Below, piece after piece: positions 46,290 through 57,595 of a stretch of DNA of 59,043 bases. How positions within the stretch are numbered: position 1 is the stretch's first letter; every line of letters begins with the position of its first letter. The DNA lies in the NCBI GenBank assembly GCA_016720655.1, contig JADKKE010000020.1:1-59043 (forward strand), read 5' to 3'. The stretch comes from Bacteroidota bacterium (GTDB taxonomy: Bacteria > Bacteroidota > Bacteroidia > AKYH767-A > 2013-40CM-41-45). The notes below the pieces were generated by a model that worked only from the letters and a program-made list of their open reading frames with translations, had not been told where the DNA came from and made no database searches. Position numbers and translations under genes: made by a program.

Positions 46290-49231
46290 CTATTTCGATT
46301 CATTTTCTTCCGACTCCGCCGCGCTTTTCTCCGACTCAGCCTGGCTTGTCTTATCGGGATCCTTCACTTCAAACAGACTGAATTGTTTGTTCCCTGAATT
46401 ATCACTGATTTCAATTTTGTATTTTCCCGGAACCAGATAATAGATTTTATTTTCTCCTGCTTCAATTTTTATTTTATTCTTTCCGGAATTCGCCTTTTGA
46501 AAACTGCTTACTTGCACGGGATCAACACTCAGATCATAAGACAGATAATTTAATCCCGCTTCTGCTGTATCTCTGAATGACTTTAAATTTAATCCTTTTT
46601 CATTTAAAATTTTCACATCCACAATGCCTGAAACTTTTTTGAAATAACAAGCAGTCAAAGTGCTCGTAAGGGGTTCCGAAAACTCATCGGGTTTTGTTCC
46701 CCATTTTTTAGTGTAGCGCACTGCTTCCGGATCGAACACAAACAGGTTTTTCTGAACCACTGAATCCTTTAACTTCTGAACTTCGCTTAAAGAGGCGATG
46801 AAAATACTTCTTCCATGTGTTCCAAGTACCAGTTCTTTTTCCCGGGGCTGCACGACAAGGTCATGGACAGCGACCCGGGGCAAATTTCCTCCGATTGTCA
46901 TCCAGGATTCACCACCATTGAGAGAACAATATGCGCCATTGTCGGTCCCGAGATAAAGTATATTCTCGGACGTCGGATCTTCACGGACAACATTTACAGG
47001 CTCATCCGGCAAATCCGAACTGATGTTGATCCAGGTTGCACCCCCATCATCGCTTTTAAATACATAAGGATTAAAATGGTCGTTCCGGTAGCCGTTCAAT
47101 GTTACATAAAAACGATTTTCCTTATGCAATGACGCTACTACCCTGCTTACATATAAATTCTGTGGCAATCCGTCGGATATTTTTTTCCAGGTATAACCAA
47201 CATCGGAACTTAACCAGACAAAACCATCATCGGTTCCAACGATTATCAGCCCGAATCGTGAAGGAGATTCACTGATACTGACAATCGTATTGAAAGGTAC
47301 ATCACCGGTTTTATCATTGTGTGTAAGGTCAGCCGAAATCGTTTTCATTTCTTCTCCTTTTTTCATCGAACGATGAAAACGATTGGAACCTAAATAAAGA
47401 ATATCCTGATTGTGGCGAGACAAACAAATCGGTGTTTGCCAGTTAAAGCGAAAATTCGATTCCCCCAGATCATTTTCAGGTTTGATTGAAACTCCGTCTT
47501 CAGAATCATTCTTATTGATCCTGTAATAATACCCAAACTGAAATCCTGTATACACAGTAGCATTGTCACGGGTATCCACCTCTACCTGCATTCCATCGCC
47601 ACCCATAATGAATTTGTAAGGATACTGTCCCTCTTGCAACCATCCATTGGAATTCGTATTCGTTGATGGACCTGTCCATACACCATTGTCCTGCAATCCT
47701 CCATATACGTTATAGGGTTTTGCCATATCCACATTCACAGAATAAAATTGTCCGACCGGAGGAGTATTCGCCTTGAACCAATGAGCCCCATCATCATACG
47801 TAATATTCAATCCTCCGTCATTGCAAATGATCATGTGTTTCTCTCTGCGATCGCTCATCCAAACTGCATGGTGATCGCCATGTGTATTGTCGCCATCAAT
47901 GGATTTAAAGTTTTTCCACCATCCGTCGACATAATTAAGGAAGGCCACAAACAAGATTTTTTATCATCGAACGGAGACACTGAAATTCTTCCGAAATAAT
48001 AACCGTATGTATAGAAGAGATTTTTAAGAATGCTGTCATGAGTCTTTTTCCAGGATTTTCCTCCATCCTCCGATCGGTAAATTTCCGAACCAATAATTGG
48101 GGTATCAAACAAGGAATTATTAGCATCATTCAGATAGTCCAGCACTGATGCCGGTTTCACAGAATCTTTACGAATTAGATCCTTTACAATTTCTGCAGTG
48201 TACTTTTCCGGAAATCCGTTGTGCCGAAGAAATTTTTCAAGCTTAGAATCATTCAGAGACATAAAATTCTCTTTTGAAATGTCTTTCAATTGTTTTACGA
48301 CAAGAACAGACGTATCCACTTTTTCATCCTCAATTCTTTTCGCCTGATTGTCCAAAACTGCATAAACAATCTGCGGGTTTTTAGGATAAACTGCTAATCC
48401 TATTCTTCCTACACCCTCGCCAACAGGAAAACCGGAACCTTCTTTGGTCATCAGATTCCAGTTTTCACCGGCATCCATGCTTTTGTAAATTCCGGATGTA
48501 CTGCCACTTTCCACAAGATTCCATGCACGTCGTTCCCGGTGCCACATTGCAGCATACACAATATCCGGGTTTGAAGGATCGATGCAGAGATCAACTGCAC
48601 CTGTGTTTTCATCAATCGCAAGCACCTGTTTCCAGGTGTTTCCGGCATCAGTAGTTTTGAAGACACCGCGTTCTTTGTTGGGAGAATACAGGTGACCGAG
48701 AGCTGCCACCCAGGCTGTCCCGGCTTTTGTAGGATGCAAACAAATCCGTCCGATGTGATGTGTTTCCTGCAAGCCTTTATTGATCCAGGATTTTCCTGAA
48801 TCAGAACTGGTATAAATTCCGGTTCCGGAGTAAGAACTCCGACTGCTATTAACCTCCCCGGTTCCAACCCAGATCATTCTGCTCTTCCAATCCACTGCGA
48901 TGTCGCCAATAGTAATGACATCTTCCTTATCAAAGATTGGATCAAAGGATTGTCCGTTATTCACCGTATGCCATAAACCGCCGGAAGCATAGGCAACATA
49001 AAATTCTGTCGGATCATCCGGATTTACATCCACATCCACCGCCCTCCCACTCATGATGGTTGGGCCTACATTCCGAAAATTCAGGTTATTGAAATATGAT
49101 TTTTCCTGCAACTTATTACGACGTGCAATTCCGTCAAGTCGATCCTTTGCAGGAGTCGGATTGATTGTTTGCTGAGCAAAAATTTGAAATGCAAAAAGTA
49201 AAGCAATGCTGAACAATGTATAGTGTTTCAT
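46290..49231 (-). CDS. Sortilin-like (VPS10/BNR repeat) glycosyl-hydrolase-annotated protein, frameshifted in this sequence
   Basis: The start is ATG 49231 (MKHYTLFSIALLFAFQIFAQ, signal peptide); the upstream GTG/TTG region is not conserved in character. The protein is a WD40/YVTN/BNR-type beta-propeller of about 980 residues, with repeated SGGLWHTVNNGQSFDPIFD, SDSGKSWINKGLQ, TTDAGNTWKQVL and SMDAGENWNLM Asp-box motifs. The first frame reaches LIMSTDGGKT and then reads out; the second resumes with FKSIDGDNTHGDHHAVW and runs to 46290. One missing base in the A-run at 47907-47909 (plus strand) restores KTFKSIDGD. It is often annotated as glycosyl hydrolase, but no catalytic activity is evident. 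The C-terminus is an acidic Ser/Glu tail with no T9SS domain. Confidence 0.85.
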
Positions 49232-49650
49232 CCCGATTGGATTTCTTGTGGTAGAGAGAATAAAGATGTGATTTTTTTTTGAAAGAAAGAATTCCAGTCC
49301 GAACGGAAAGCTTTGTTCAATGAAATTGTTCAGGCAATTGCCTCGGTTGTATTGAAATGAATTTCCTGACATTCCTCGGAATGTATTGACAAGAATTTTC
49401 AATCCTGAATCTATGGTACTACTTCATCAATCTGAAAAACAAATGGTCGAAAGAACTCAAAAACAAAAATTTCATTTAATTCAAGTACAATTGTGTGCCT
49501 GTTGCGGGAATAACAAATTCCCGGGTCAATTTTTAACTCAAATTGTCCCGGGAAATGCAAGGTTTGATTCATAGAATGTTTTCCAGTTCAGCCCACATTG
49601 AATCGCTAGATAAAAGTGCTATCTCATTTGAAATAACGAGAAGAAGATCT
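49232..49650. other. Intergenic region between purL and the BNR gene
   Basis: About 420 bp without a gene I would support. A 62-codon plus-strand frame (49386-49574) has no recognisable features and is antisense to both transcription units. The region contains a long hairpin (49518-49554, annotated separately) downstream of purL. Confidence 0.5.
49518..49554 (-). terminator. Long hairpin downstream of purL, possible terminator
   Basis: TTCCCGGG (49518-49525) pairs with CCCGGGAA (49547-49554) and CAATTT (49527-49532) with AAATTG (49540-49545), with one T-T mismatch between the two segments and a 7-nt loop. Neither side has a proper T-run (TTTGTTATT on the minus strand), so it may be an mRNA-stabilising or processing structure instead. 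It lies about 100 bp after the purL stop. Confidence 0.5.
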
Positions 49651-51866
49651 TTAATTAGCGAACAGTTTTTCAAGTGAATTATCGTACAATGCTTTTGCCT
49701 GATCAATTGTACCAAAAGATTGTTCGTCGATTAAAATTTCACCTTCTGTAACTGAGCCCAGATTGGAGAACTCCACATCATAAGACGCAAGAGCATCAAC
49801 AAAATTATCCAATTTTTCAGGGCTTACGGAGACAACGATCCGACTTTGTGCTTCGCCAAAAAGGAAAGCATCGGCACGGCAATCAAAATCAGTTTCGATT
49901 GCGAATCCAAGATTTCCAGGCATTGATGATTCAGCGAGGGTGATAAACAATCCACATCGGAAACATCATGAGCAGATTCTATCAGCCTTTTACGAATAAG
50001 TGTTTTAACCACTTGTTGGATCTTGTATTCTGTATCGAGATCGAAATGAGGTGCTGGGGAGTTTTTTATCCCATGAAAAGAATACAAATATTCCGAAGAA
50101 GCGATATCGTTTACGGATTCACCAATTAAGAAAATGCTGTCGCCGGCATTTTTAAAATTGAGCGACATACGGTGCTGCTTATTATCAAGAACACCAAGCA
50201 TCCCGATTGTAGGCGTCGGAAAAACCGGACCTTCATCTGAACTTTGGTTATAGAAACTAACATTTCCTCCGGTCACCGGCGTCTGAAATTTCCGGCAAGC
50301 TTTGCCCATTCCTTTAATTGCCTGAACGAACTGCCAGTAAACTTCTTTGTTGTATGGATTTCCGAAATTAAGACAATTGGTAATGGCAGAAGGTTCAGCA
50401 CCGCTGCATACAATATTGCGGGCAGCTTCTGCAACAGCAATGGCGCAACCATTTTCAGGATCAGCATACACATATCTCGCGTTGCAATCGACTGTGAGAG
50501 CAATTGCTTTTTCGGAACCTTTGATGTTCACTATCGCGGCATCAGAAGGAGCATTGGTAGTCATGTTCACAGTTCCAACCATGGAATCATATTGTGTACT
50601 CACCCAACGTCTCGATGCAATGTTGTGATGACCCAAGAGGTAAGCAGCAACTTTTGTAAGGTCTTCCGGTTCTTCCACCTGATCGATAGAGAAGCGTTTG
50701 CTTTCATAAAAATATGCAGGGACAGAATATTCGCGATTGTAGACAGGAGCGCCACCACCAAGAACAAGTGAATCAGCGGGAACATCAGCCACAAGTTCTG
50801 CATTCATGTAAAATTTAAGTTGCGTTCCGGAGCTGACTTCTCCAATTTGAACACAATTCAAATCCCATTTTTCAAATATTTTCTGTACTTCCTTTTCTTT
50901 GCCTTTGCGGACAACAATCAACATTCTTTCCTGTGATTCGCTCAGGAGAATCTCCCATGCTTGCATGTTCGTTTGACGGGTTGGAACTTTGTCCAGATGG
51001 ATGATCATCCCGTGTTTGCCTTTCGCGGACATCTCCGATGTTGAACAAATAATGCCGGCCGCACCCATGTCCTGCATGCCGACCACGGCACCTGTTTCAA
51101 TAAGTTCGAGCGATGCTTCGAGCAACAATTTTTCAGTGAACGGATCACCAACCTGAACAGAAGGAAGATCATCCGCAGAATCTTCATGCAAATCTCCGGA
51201 GGCAAATGTCGCACCGTGAATGCCATCCTTTCCGGTTGCTGAGCCGACAATAAAGACAGGATTGCCGAGTCCGTAAGATGTGGCGGAAATTGTTTTCCCT
51301 ACTTTCACGATACCTGCTGACATCGCATTGACGAGCGGGTTAACATTGTAACAATCGTCAAAAAACACTTCTCCACCCACTGTAGGCACTCCAAAAGCAT
51401 TTCCATAATCACCAATTCCCTTGACAACACCACGCACCATCCATTTTGTTTTTTCGAGGAGTGGATTTCCGAACCGGAGAGAATTCAATTGAGCAATTGG
51501 TCTTGCGCCCATTGTAAAAATATCGCGGTTAATTCCACCTACACCGGTTGCAGCTCCCTGAAATGGCTCAATAGCAGAGGGATGATTGTGAGATTCAATT
51601 TTAAAAGCGCAGGCCAAGCCATCGCCGATTCCCACCAGTCCGGCATTTTCTTCTCCTGCAGCAACAAGCATGTGGGGGCCATCCTTGGGCAGAGTTTTTA
51701 ACCAGACAATGGAATTTTTATAGGAACAATGTTCACTCCACATCACACTGTAGATACTCAACTCTGTGAAATTCGGGGTCCTTCCGAGGTATTCTTTGAT
51801 TTTTTGAAATTCTTCAGGAAGTAGTCCCAATTCCTTAGCGGTATCGATTGTAACCGCTTGTTCCAT
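49651..51866 (-). CDS. purL: Phosphoribosylformylglycinamidine synthase subunit PurL, frameshifted in this sequence
   Basis: This is the ATP-dependent step from FGAR to FGAM in purine synthesis, the small PurL form (about 740 residues) that works with PurS and PurQ. The start MEQAVTIDTAKELGLLPEEF (ATG 51866; ATG 51878 possible) is typical. Motifs: MWSEHCSYKNSIVWLKTLP, ESHNHPSAIEPFQGAATGVGG, VGMQDMGAAGIICSTSEMS and PVTGGNVSFYNQS. The main frame goes wrong after ESAHDVSD and stops at 49824. The next frame gives LFITLAESSMPGNLGFAIE and runs to 49651. One missing G in what should be GGTGG (near 49955) restores the conserved DVSDGGLFI. Purine synthesis normally needs this gene, so sequence error is the likely reason. 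Confidence 0.93.
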
Positions 51867-51913
51867 AACGTCTGACATGTATCTTGAAATAAAATTAGTG
51901 GATTTATAGGCCA

Positions 51914-51921
51914 CAAAAATA
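51914..51921 (-). promoter_or_regulatory. Candidate Bacteroidota -7 element (TATTTTTG) of purL
   Basis: On the minus strand this is an exact TAnnTTTG match 35-47 bp before the two candidate ATG starts. It makes the GTG at 51914 an impossible start for this transcript. No good -33 element is seen. Confidence 0.35.
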
Positions 51922-52018
51922 ACGATAATTTATTTCAGTATTTTTGAAGAATCGTGAACATTTACGAATGTTGAAAACTTCAGCCGGAAGTTCGACATCA
52001 TCCTGAAAATACTGGCTT

Positions 52019-53323
52019 ATGCAATGGACCCTGGTAGTGGGTTATACTTTTTTAATCCTGGCGATCCTGCCACGCATATCCTTTTTCAATTTGCCCTCCA
52101 TTCCGGTAAGATGGTTGCAAGCAGCCTTCATCATCAAAGTGTTGGCAGGTATTGCACTGGGAATCATCTACTCTCGTTATTATACCGACCGAAGCACTGC
52201 TGACACATTTAAATTCTTTGATGATAGTCAGATTATTTTTAATGCACTGAAAGAGAGCCCGGGAGATTTTTTCAGAATGTTGAGCGGTTACCATGCAAAT
52301 GCACCGGATTTGGAAAAAGAGTATTACGTAAACATGACGGCATGGAACAATAAAGAAATGTTTTTCAATGATAACAGAACTATCATACGGTTGAATGTTT
52401 TATTCCAGTTCATCTCTCTTGGGAACTATTATGTTCATGTGGTTCTTATAAATCTAATTTCATTTACCGGTCTCATTTGTTTTTATAAAGCATTTGCGCC
52501 CTATTTGGAGAACAAACTCAAACTCTTCTTTTTCTTCCTTTTCCTCTTCCCTTCTTTGCTGTTTTGGGGTTCCGGAATGCTCAAAGACAGCTTGCTTCTT
52601 TTTTCTGTCGGGCTTTGCATCCTTTCTTTTATCCGGATCAACAAAAGTTTCAGCTATTTGAATCTGACAGGCATCCTCCTTGGAATTATCGGATTGATCC
52701 TGAACAAATTTTATATCTTTCTTCTACTCTTTCCCGGACTTCTTGCTTACTTCCTAAGCAAGAAGAATTCTAAAAATGTTTTCGGGATTTTCCTGGGCAC
52801 CTATGTGTGCTTTGGAACCTTGCTCATTCTTGCAAAATATATTTCGCCAAATTTTGATTTCATCGCTATTTTGGAAATGAAACGAAATGCATTTGCAGAA
52901 ATCGCAATTACAGGCAAAGCGATGCACCAAATCGAACTCCCGACAGAACCCTTCACACTATTTTCTCTCGTCCAACAAATTCCGATAGCAATATTCACTG
53001 TACTTCTCCGACCATTTCTTTGGGAAGCTGATTCACTCCCTGTTTTCTCTGCTGCTTTGGAAAATATTCTGTTAATTTTATCTATTGCTCTGATTTTTGT
53101 TTTTCCTTCCAGGCAAAATAAAAAGAATCCTTTACTCATCCTCTCCATTTTTTTCGTCCTGAGTTTATTTGTTCTTATTGGTCTAACAACACCAATTCTT
53201 GGTGCCATTGTCAGGTATCGCATCATTGCAATACCATTTATTTTGTTTGTATTCATTTACTTCATCGATACTTCCCGCCTGGTCAGAATCTTTTATAATA
53301 GGCTTACACGCCAATCGCAATGA
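52019..53323 (+). CDS. Polytopic membrane protein, first of a tandem paralogous pair
   Basis: A protein of 434 residues with about ten predicted membrane helices and no signal peptide. I do not recognise a named family. The layout is a long first loop with charged and aromatic residues (between helices 2 and 3), followed by NDNRTIIRLNVLFQFISLGNYYVHVV and a re-entrant-like segment FWGSGMLKDSLLLF. That resembles O-antigen ligase/polymerase or membrane glycosyltransferase-like proteins. The next gene shares these motifs at the same positions, so the two arose by duplication. The start ATG 52019 is followed immediately by the first hydrophobic helix. The genes overlap by 4 bp (ATGA), so they are translated together. 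Confidence 0.8.
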   Translation: MQWTLVVGYTFLILAILPRISFFNLPSIPVRWLQAAFIIKVLAGIALGIIYSRYYTDRSTADTFKFFDDSQIIFNALKESPGDFFRMLSGYHANAPDLEKEYYVNMTAWNNKEMFFNDNRTIIRLNVLFQFISLGNYYVHVVLINLISFTGLICFYKAFAPYLENKLKLFFFFLFLFPSLLFWGSGMLKDSLLLFSVGLCILSFIRINKSFSYLNLTGILLGIIGLILNKFYIFLLLFPGLLAYFLSKKNSKNVFGIFLGTYVCFGTLLILAKYISPNFDFIAILEMKRNAFAEIAITGKAMHQIELPTEPFTLFSLVQQIPIAIFTVLLRPFLWEADSLPVFSAALENILLILSIALIFVFPSRQNKKNPLLILSIFFVLSLFVLIGLTTPILGAIVRYRIIAIPFILFVFIYFIDTSRLVRIFYNRLTRQSQ

Positions 53324-54612
53324 CAATTTTTTTACTGCCACTGGCTTTTGTGGCGTTTTTTATCTTTCTACTCCGTCAATCCGGCTCTCTTCAAGTGCCC
53401 GGATTAAGTGGCAAGTATTTGCAGCTGTTGTTTCTTATCAAATCATTAACGGGTATTTTCATCACCTACATTGGCATTCATTTCCTGGAGCCAACAGATA
53501 TGGTAGGCTTTTTTCATTCAGGCCAGAAATTTTTTCAACTTCTCAAATCTGATCCCGGACTTTTTGTCCGAGTTTTTATTGGTTTTGAAGATCAATCGGC
53601 CGAATCCTTTCTCAACACCATTGGCGGATGGTATGTGTATGTTTGGGATGCAGGATTGAATGACAACCGGATTATCATTCGGATCAATGCACTCATTTCA
53701 TTCCTCTCAAATGGTAACATTTATGTTCATTCTGTTTTCTTTAGTTTTCTCTCAACATTGGGAATGATTTTTTTACTAAAGTCTGTTTCGAAAATAATAA
53801 ATACCAGGAATCTTATCCATGCTGTAATTGCACTGACCTTTCTGCCGGGTCTACTGTGCTGGACATCGATTATTTCCAAAGAAAGTCTGGTTATTTTTCT
53901 GATTGGCGCGCTCTTCAATTCCTTCCACGTATTTCTAAAAAATCCAAAAAATCATCTGAACACATTTTTATTGCTTCTGACCCTTCTCACTTTTTCTTTC
54001 TCACGCGTCTATGTATTGCTTTTGTTATTGCCTTCACTAATGGCCTGGGCATATTGTCATTTCAGAAGAGTAAAAAAGAGCGGGCTTGTATTCCTCATCG
54101 TGCATTTGGTAAGTATAAGCTCCCTGATTATTGCAGGTGAAATGAATCCAAAGTACAATCCAACATGGATCATTTATCAGCGGCAAATGACATTCATGCA
54201 ATACACTGCGGAAGTGCAGCCTGACACCAAGATCAGTTTACCTGCACCTGCATACACGTACTCGAATTTAATTCAGCGCATACCCGGAGCTTTTTTCAAT
54301 TCGCTGATCCATCCGGGTTTTCATGAATTAAAAAATATTTTTTTGATTCCGTTTTTCCTGGAAAACATTATGCTGATTCTGTTCCTGCTATTTCTGGTTT
54401 ATCGTATTCGCAGTGTAAAAGACTCTCCTTTAAACTGGACTGCATTGTGGTTTTTTGCAGGATTATTTATTCTGATCGGACTCACCATTCCAATGAGCGG
54501 ATTATTGATTCGTTTGCGTGTACCGGCTTTGCTCATGATCATTTTCCCTTTGGCGCAAATTTTTACCAAAGCCGGAAACCTTCCGGATCCACAGGCTGAG
54601 AAAAGAAACTAA
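53320..54612 (+). CDS. Polytopic membrane protein, second of a tandem paralogous pair
   Basis: A protein of 430 residues with about ten membrane helices. It shares with the upstream protein NDNRIIIRINALISFLSNGNIYVHSV, the segment CWTSIISKESLVIF and a C-terminal LFILIGLTIPMSGLLIRLRVPAL that matches FVLIGLTTPILGAIVRYRIIAI of its neighbour. Conserved polar residues (NDNR, K-(D/E)-S, the Arg of the last helix) in otherwise divergent proteins suggest a shared active or binding site in the membrane. An enzyme acting on a lipid-linked sugar is a reasonable guess but not shown. Start and stop are clear, with a 4-bp overlap upstream. Confidence 0.8.
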   Translation: MTIFLLPLAFVAFFIFLLRQSGSLQVPGLSGKYLQLLFLIKSLTGIFITYIGIHFLEPTDMVGFFHSGQKFFQLLKSDPGLFVRVFIGFEDQSAESFLNTIGGWYVYVWDAGLNDNRIIIRINALISFLSNGNIYVHSVFFSFLSTLGMIFLLKSVSKIINTRNLIHAVIALTFLPGLLCWTSIISKESLVIFLIGALFNSFHVFLKNPKNHLNTFLLLLTLLTFSFSRVYVLLLLLPSLMAWAYCHFRRVKKSGLVFLIVHLVSISSLIIAGEMNPKYNPTWIIYQRQMTFMQYTAEVQPDTKISLPAPAYTYSNLIQRIPGAFFNSLIHPGFHELKNIFLIPFFLENIMLILFLLFLVYRIRSVKDSPLNWTALWFFAGLFILIGLTIPMSGLLIRLRVPALLMIIFPLAQIFTKAGNLPDPQAEKRN

Positions 54613-54670
54613 TCCCTTTTTAGAAGTGGTCATTATTTAGTACGTTTACCAGCATAAGCAATTCACACGT

Positions 54671-56595
54671 ATGGATCTTTTCCGAAAAAATCTGTCGAAA
54701 AAATAATGGCCCAGGCATCGAAAGATGCGGATTCAAATGAACACATTTCACTTTCAAAACATCTTGGCGTCAGGGATCTGACCGCATTTGGAATTGCAGC
54801 CATCATCGGTGCCGGTATTTTCAGCACGATTGGCAATGCCAGTGCAAGTGGGGGCCCTGGAGTTATATTCCTCTTCCTGTTCACTGCTGTTGCTTGTGGT
54901 TTTGCAGCTTTTGCATATGCTGAATTCGCTTCTCTCGTTCCTGTTTCCGGAAGTGCGTACACCTACAGCTATGTTGCGTTCGGAGAACTTGTTGCCTGGA
55001 CCATCGGCTGGGCCTTGATCATGGAATATGCAATCGGAAATATCACTGTAGCCATTTCATGGTCTGACTATTTCACCGGCTTGCTTTCCAACATGGGCAT
55101 GCACATACCCGAATGGATGACAATGGATTTTCTTACAGCAATGAAAGGATTCAAACAAGCGGATGCATTGATTGCAGGCGGCAAAGAATTTGCCAATCTT
55201 GGTGCTCCGCTTCAGGATGCCTATACAGCCTGGACCGGTGCACCACAATTGTTCGGATTGCATATTGTTGCGGATTTACCGGCATTGCTCATCATCATTT
55301 TAATCACCCGTCTTGTGTATCGGGGAATTCGAGAATCGAGAAATGCATCAAACATTATGGTCTTGATAAAAATTGCCATTGTGCTTCTGGTAATTTTTGT
55401 GGGCGCATTTTATGTGAATACTGAAAACTGGCATCCGTTTCTGCCCAATGGAATCTCCGGAGTGTTGAAAGGAGTCTCGGCTGTTTTCTTTGCTTACATC
55501 GGATTTGATGCAATCAGCACAACGGCTGAAGAATGTAAAAACCCGCAACGCGACCTTCCCAAGGGCATGATGTGGGCAATTATAATTTGCACAGTTCTGT
55601 ATGTTGCAATTGCACTTGTACTCACCGGCATGGTGAATTATTCCGAACTCGCAGTGGGCGATCCACTTGCTTTTGTTTTCCAGAAATTGGACATGCCCTG
55701 GTTCTCGGGAGTTATCGCTATTAGTGCGATTGTAGCAATGGCAAGCGTCCTCTTGGTATTTCAACTCGGGCAACCGCGCATCTGGATGAGCATGAGCCGT
55801 GACGGACTATTGCCAAAAAAATTCTCGAAGATTCACCCGAAATTTCATACTCCATCGTATGCAACTATTGTGACAGGATTTGTTGTTGCTGTTCCCGCAC
55901 TTTTCATGAATCTCACCATGGTAACAGATCTTTGCAGTATCGGGACTTTGTTTGCCTTCGTTCTTGTTTGTGCTGGTGTTCTCAAACTGCAGACTATCCC
56001 GAATGCGCCCCGGGGAAGATTCAAGACTCCATACATGAATTCAAAATACATCATGCCGGCAATGGTAATCCTGGCCGGGGTATTGAGTTATACCTACAAC
56101 AAAGAAAATGTGATGCGCTTTCTCAGCAACGAAAGCCGTGTACTCGATGCGACAACATTGGTAAGTCATCTCGATAAAGAAGAATCCGATTATGCAAAAT
56201 ATCAGGTCAGCCTTTCTGATCCTGAAGGATACAAATCCACAAATGGTGATCTGGAAGCATACCTCAGCAAACTTGATGAGAGTGCATACAATTCAACAAT
56301 CCAAAGTCTGCGAATTCCTGAAACTAAAAAATTTGAAGGTGGATGGGATGTGTTTAAACACAAAATACCAACCTGGATATTTATATTCACTTCACTTTTG
56401 CTCACGTACTGGGCTTGGACTAAAAATTTATCGCTCATCCCATTGCTCGGCCTCGTCAGTTGTTTGTACATGATGAGTGAAATGGGCGTAAGCAATTGGA
56501 TGGGCTTCGGGATATGGTTGGTTGTCGGACTTATCATTTATTTTAGTTTCAGTTACAAAAACAGTAAGCTAAATTTGCCGGAAGCAAAGTCCTGA
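54671..56595 (+). CDS. Amino-acid permease (APC superfamily), frameshifted at the N-terminus in this sequence
   Basis: A transporter of about 640 residues with 12 or more membrane helices, of the cationic amino-acid transporter-like APC branch. The first helix carries the substrate-binding glycine motif FGIAAIIGAGIFSTIG. Also seen are VPVSGSAYTYSYVAFGELVAW, FFAYIGFDAISTTAEECKNPQRDLP (the family signature) and QLGQPRIWMSMSRDGLLP. An insertion of about 75 hydrophilic residues precedes the last helices. The uninterrupted frame starts at ATG 54706, but an ATG at 54671 followed by one missing A in the A6 run (54685-54690) gives MDLFRKKSVEKIMAQASKD, matching the usual family start. Substrate specificity is not predictable. 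Confidence 0.9.
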
Positions 56596-56680
56596 AAAAT
56601 TAAGCAATAGCACACTGTAAATTGCCGGAACTCCTCAACATCGTTTCGGTTCACTCAGCATTGATTCAATACTATCGCGC

Positions 56681-57454
56681 ATGAAGAAAATTATTTTTAT
56701 TACCGGAGCTACCGCTGGATTTGGAAAAGCCATCGCGTTTAAATTTGCCGAACATGGATACAATGTAATTCTCAACGGAAGAAGAGAAGACCGGTTGCGG
56801 GCTATAGAACAAACACTCACAGAGCAATTCGGTGCACAGGTACTTTCACTGGCATTTGATATCCGCGACCGGCAGGCTGTGGAGCAATCCATCAATAGCC
56901 TTCCGCATGACTGGAAAAAAATCGATGTCTTGGTAAACAATGCAGGTCTGGCAGCCGGATTATCGCTCATCCAGGATGGACAAATCGATGATTGGGAACT
57001 GATGATAGACACAAATCTAAAAGGCCTGTTGTATGTATCGAGAGCGATCATGCCGCTGATGGTGAATCAAAAATCCGGGCACATCATCAATATCAGTTCG
57101 ATAGCCGGCAAAGAAGCCTACCAGAAAGGAAATGTTTATTGCGCGACCAAGTTTGCAGTGGATGCATTGACCAAAAGCATGAGGATAGATTTGCTGGAGC
57201 ATGGAATCAAGGTGACATCAATCGATCCGGGAGCAGCCGAAACCGAATTCTCATTGGTACGCTACAAAGGCGATCCTGAACGCGCAAAAAAAGTGTATGA
57301 AGGATATGAACCACTCAAAGCTGAGGACATTGCCGACATTGCCTTTTTCGCTGCAACACGGCCAAAACATGTAGTGTTAAACGACATTGTAGTGACTCCA
57401 TTGGCACAGGCGAATACGGCATACATTATTAAAAAACCGATTGACAAAAACTAA
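56681..57454 (+). CDS. Short-chain dehydrogenase/reductase (YdfG-like)
   Basis: A classical SDR of 257 residues. The cofactor loop is FITGATAGFGKAIAFKF, and the NGRRED after the second strand suggests NADP preference. VLVNNAGLA, the catalytic Ser in IINISSIAGKEA and the Tyr-x3-Lys in VYCATKFAVDAL complete the active site. DPGAAETEFSLVRYKGD after the active site is characteristic of the YdfG/3-hydroxy-acid dehydrogenase group (serine and 3-hydroxypropionate-type substrates), so that specificity is the best guess. It is cytoplasmic. It follows the permease gene by 85 bp on the same strand, but the link is not compelling. Confidence 0.92.
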   Translation: MKKIIFITGATAGFGKAIAFKFAEHGYNVILNGRREDRLRAIEQTLTEQFGAQVLSLAFDIRDRQAVEQSINSLPHDWKKIDVLVNNAGLAAGLSLIQDGQIDDWELMIDTNLKGLLYVSRAIMPLMVNQKSGHIINISSIAGKEAYQKGNVYCATKFAVDALTKSMRIDLLEHGIKVTSIDPGAAETEFSLVRYKGDPERAKKVYEGYEPLKAEDIADIAFFAATRPKHVVLNDIVVTPLAQANTAYIIKKPIDKN

Positions 57455-57595
57455 GACCGTGTGAACGGACAAAAATTCACACTGATTTCATTTTGAACAC
57501 GTGCTTATCCTTTTTGGTGCCATTTTTCTGAAGGAGGAATTGTTGAGTCATTTCAATTCTCTATTTGTAAATTTTTAATGATCTTGCAGGAAAAT

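Noticed and set aside
49386..49574. Small plus-strand gene with a Cys-Ala-Cys-Cys motif
   Set aside because: It overlaps the purL downstream hairpin, has no promoter or family resemblance, and the hairpin explains the sequence better.
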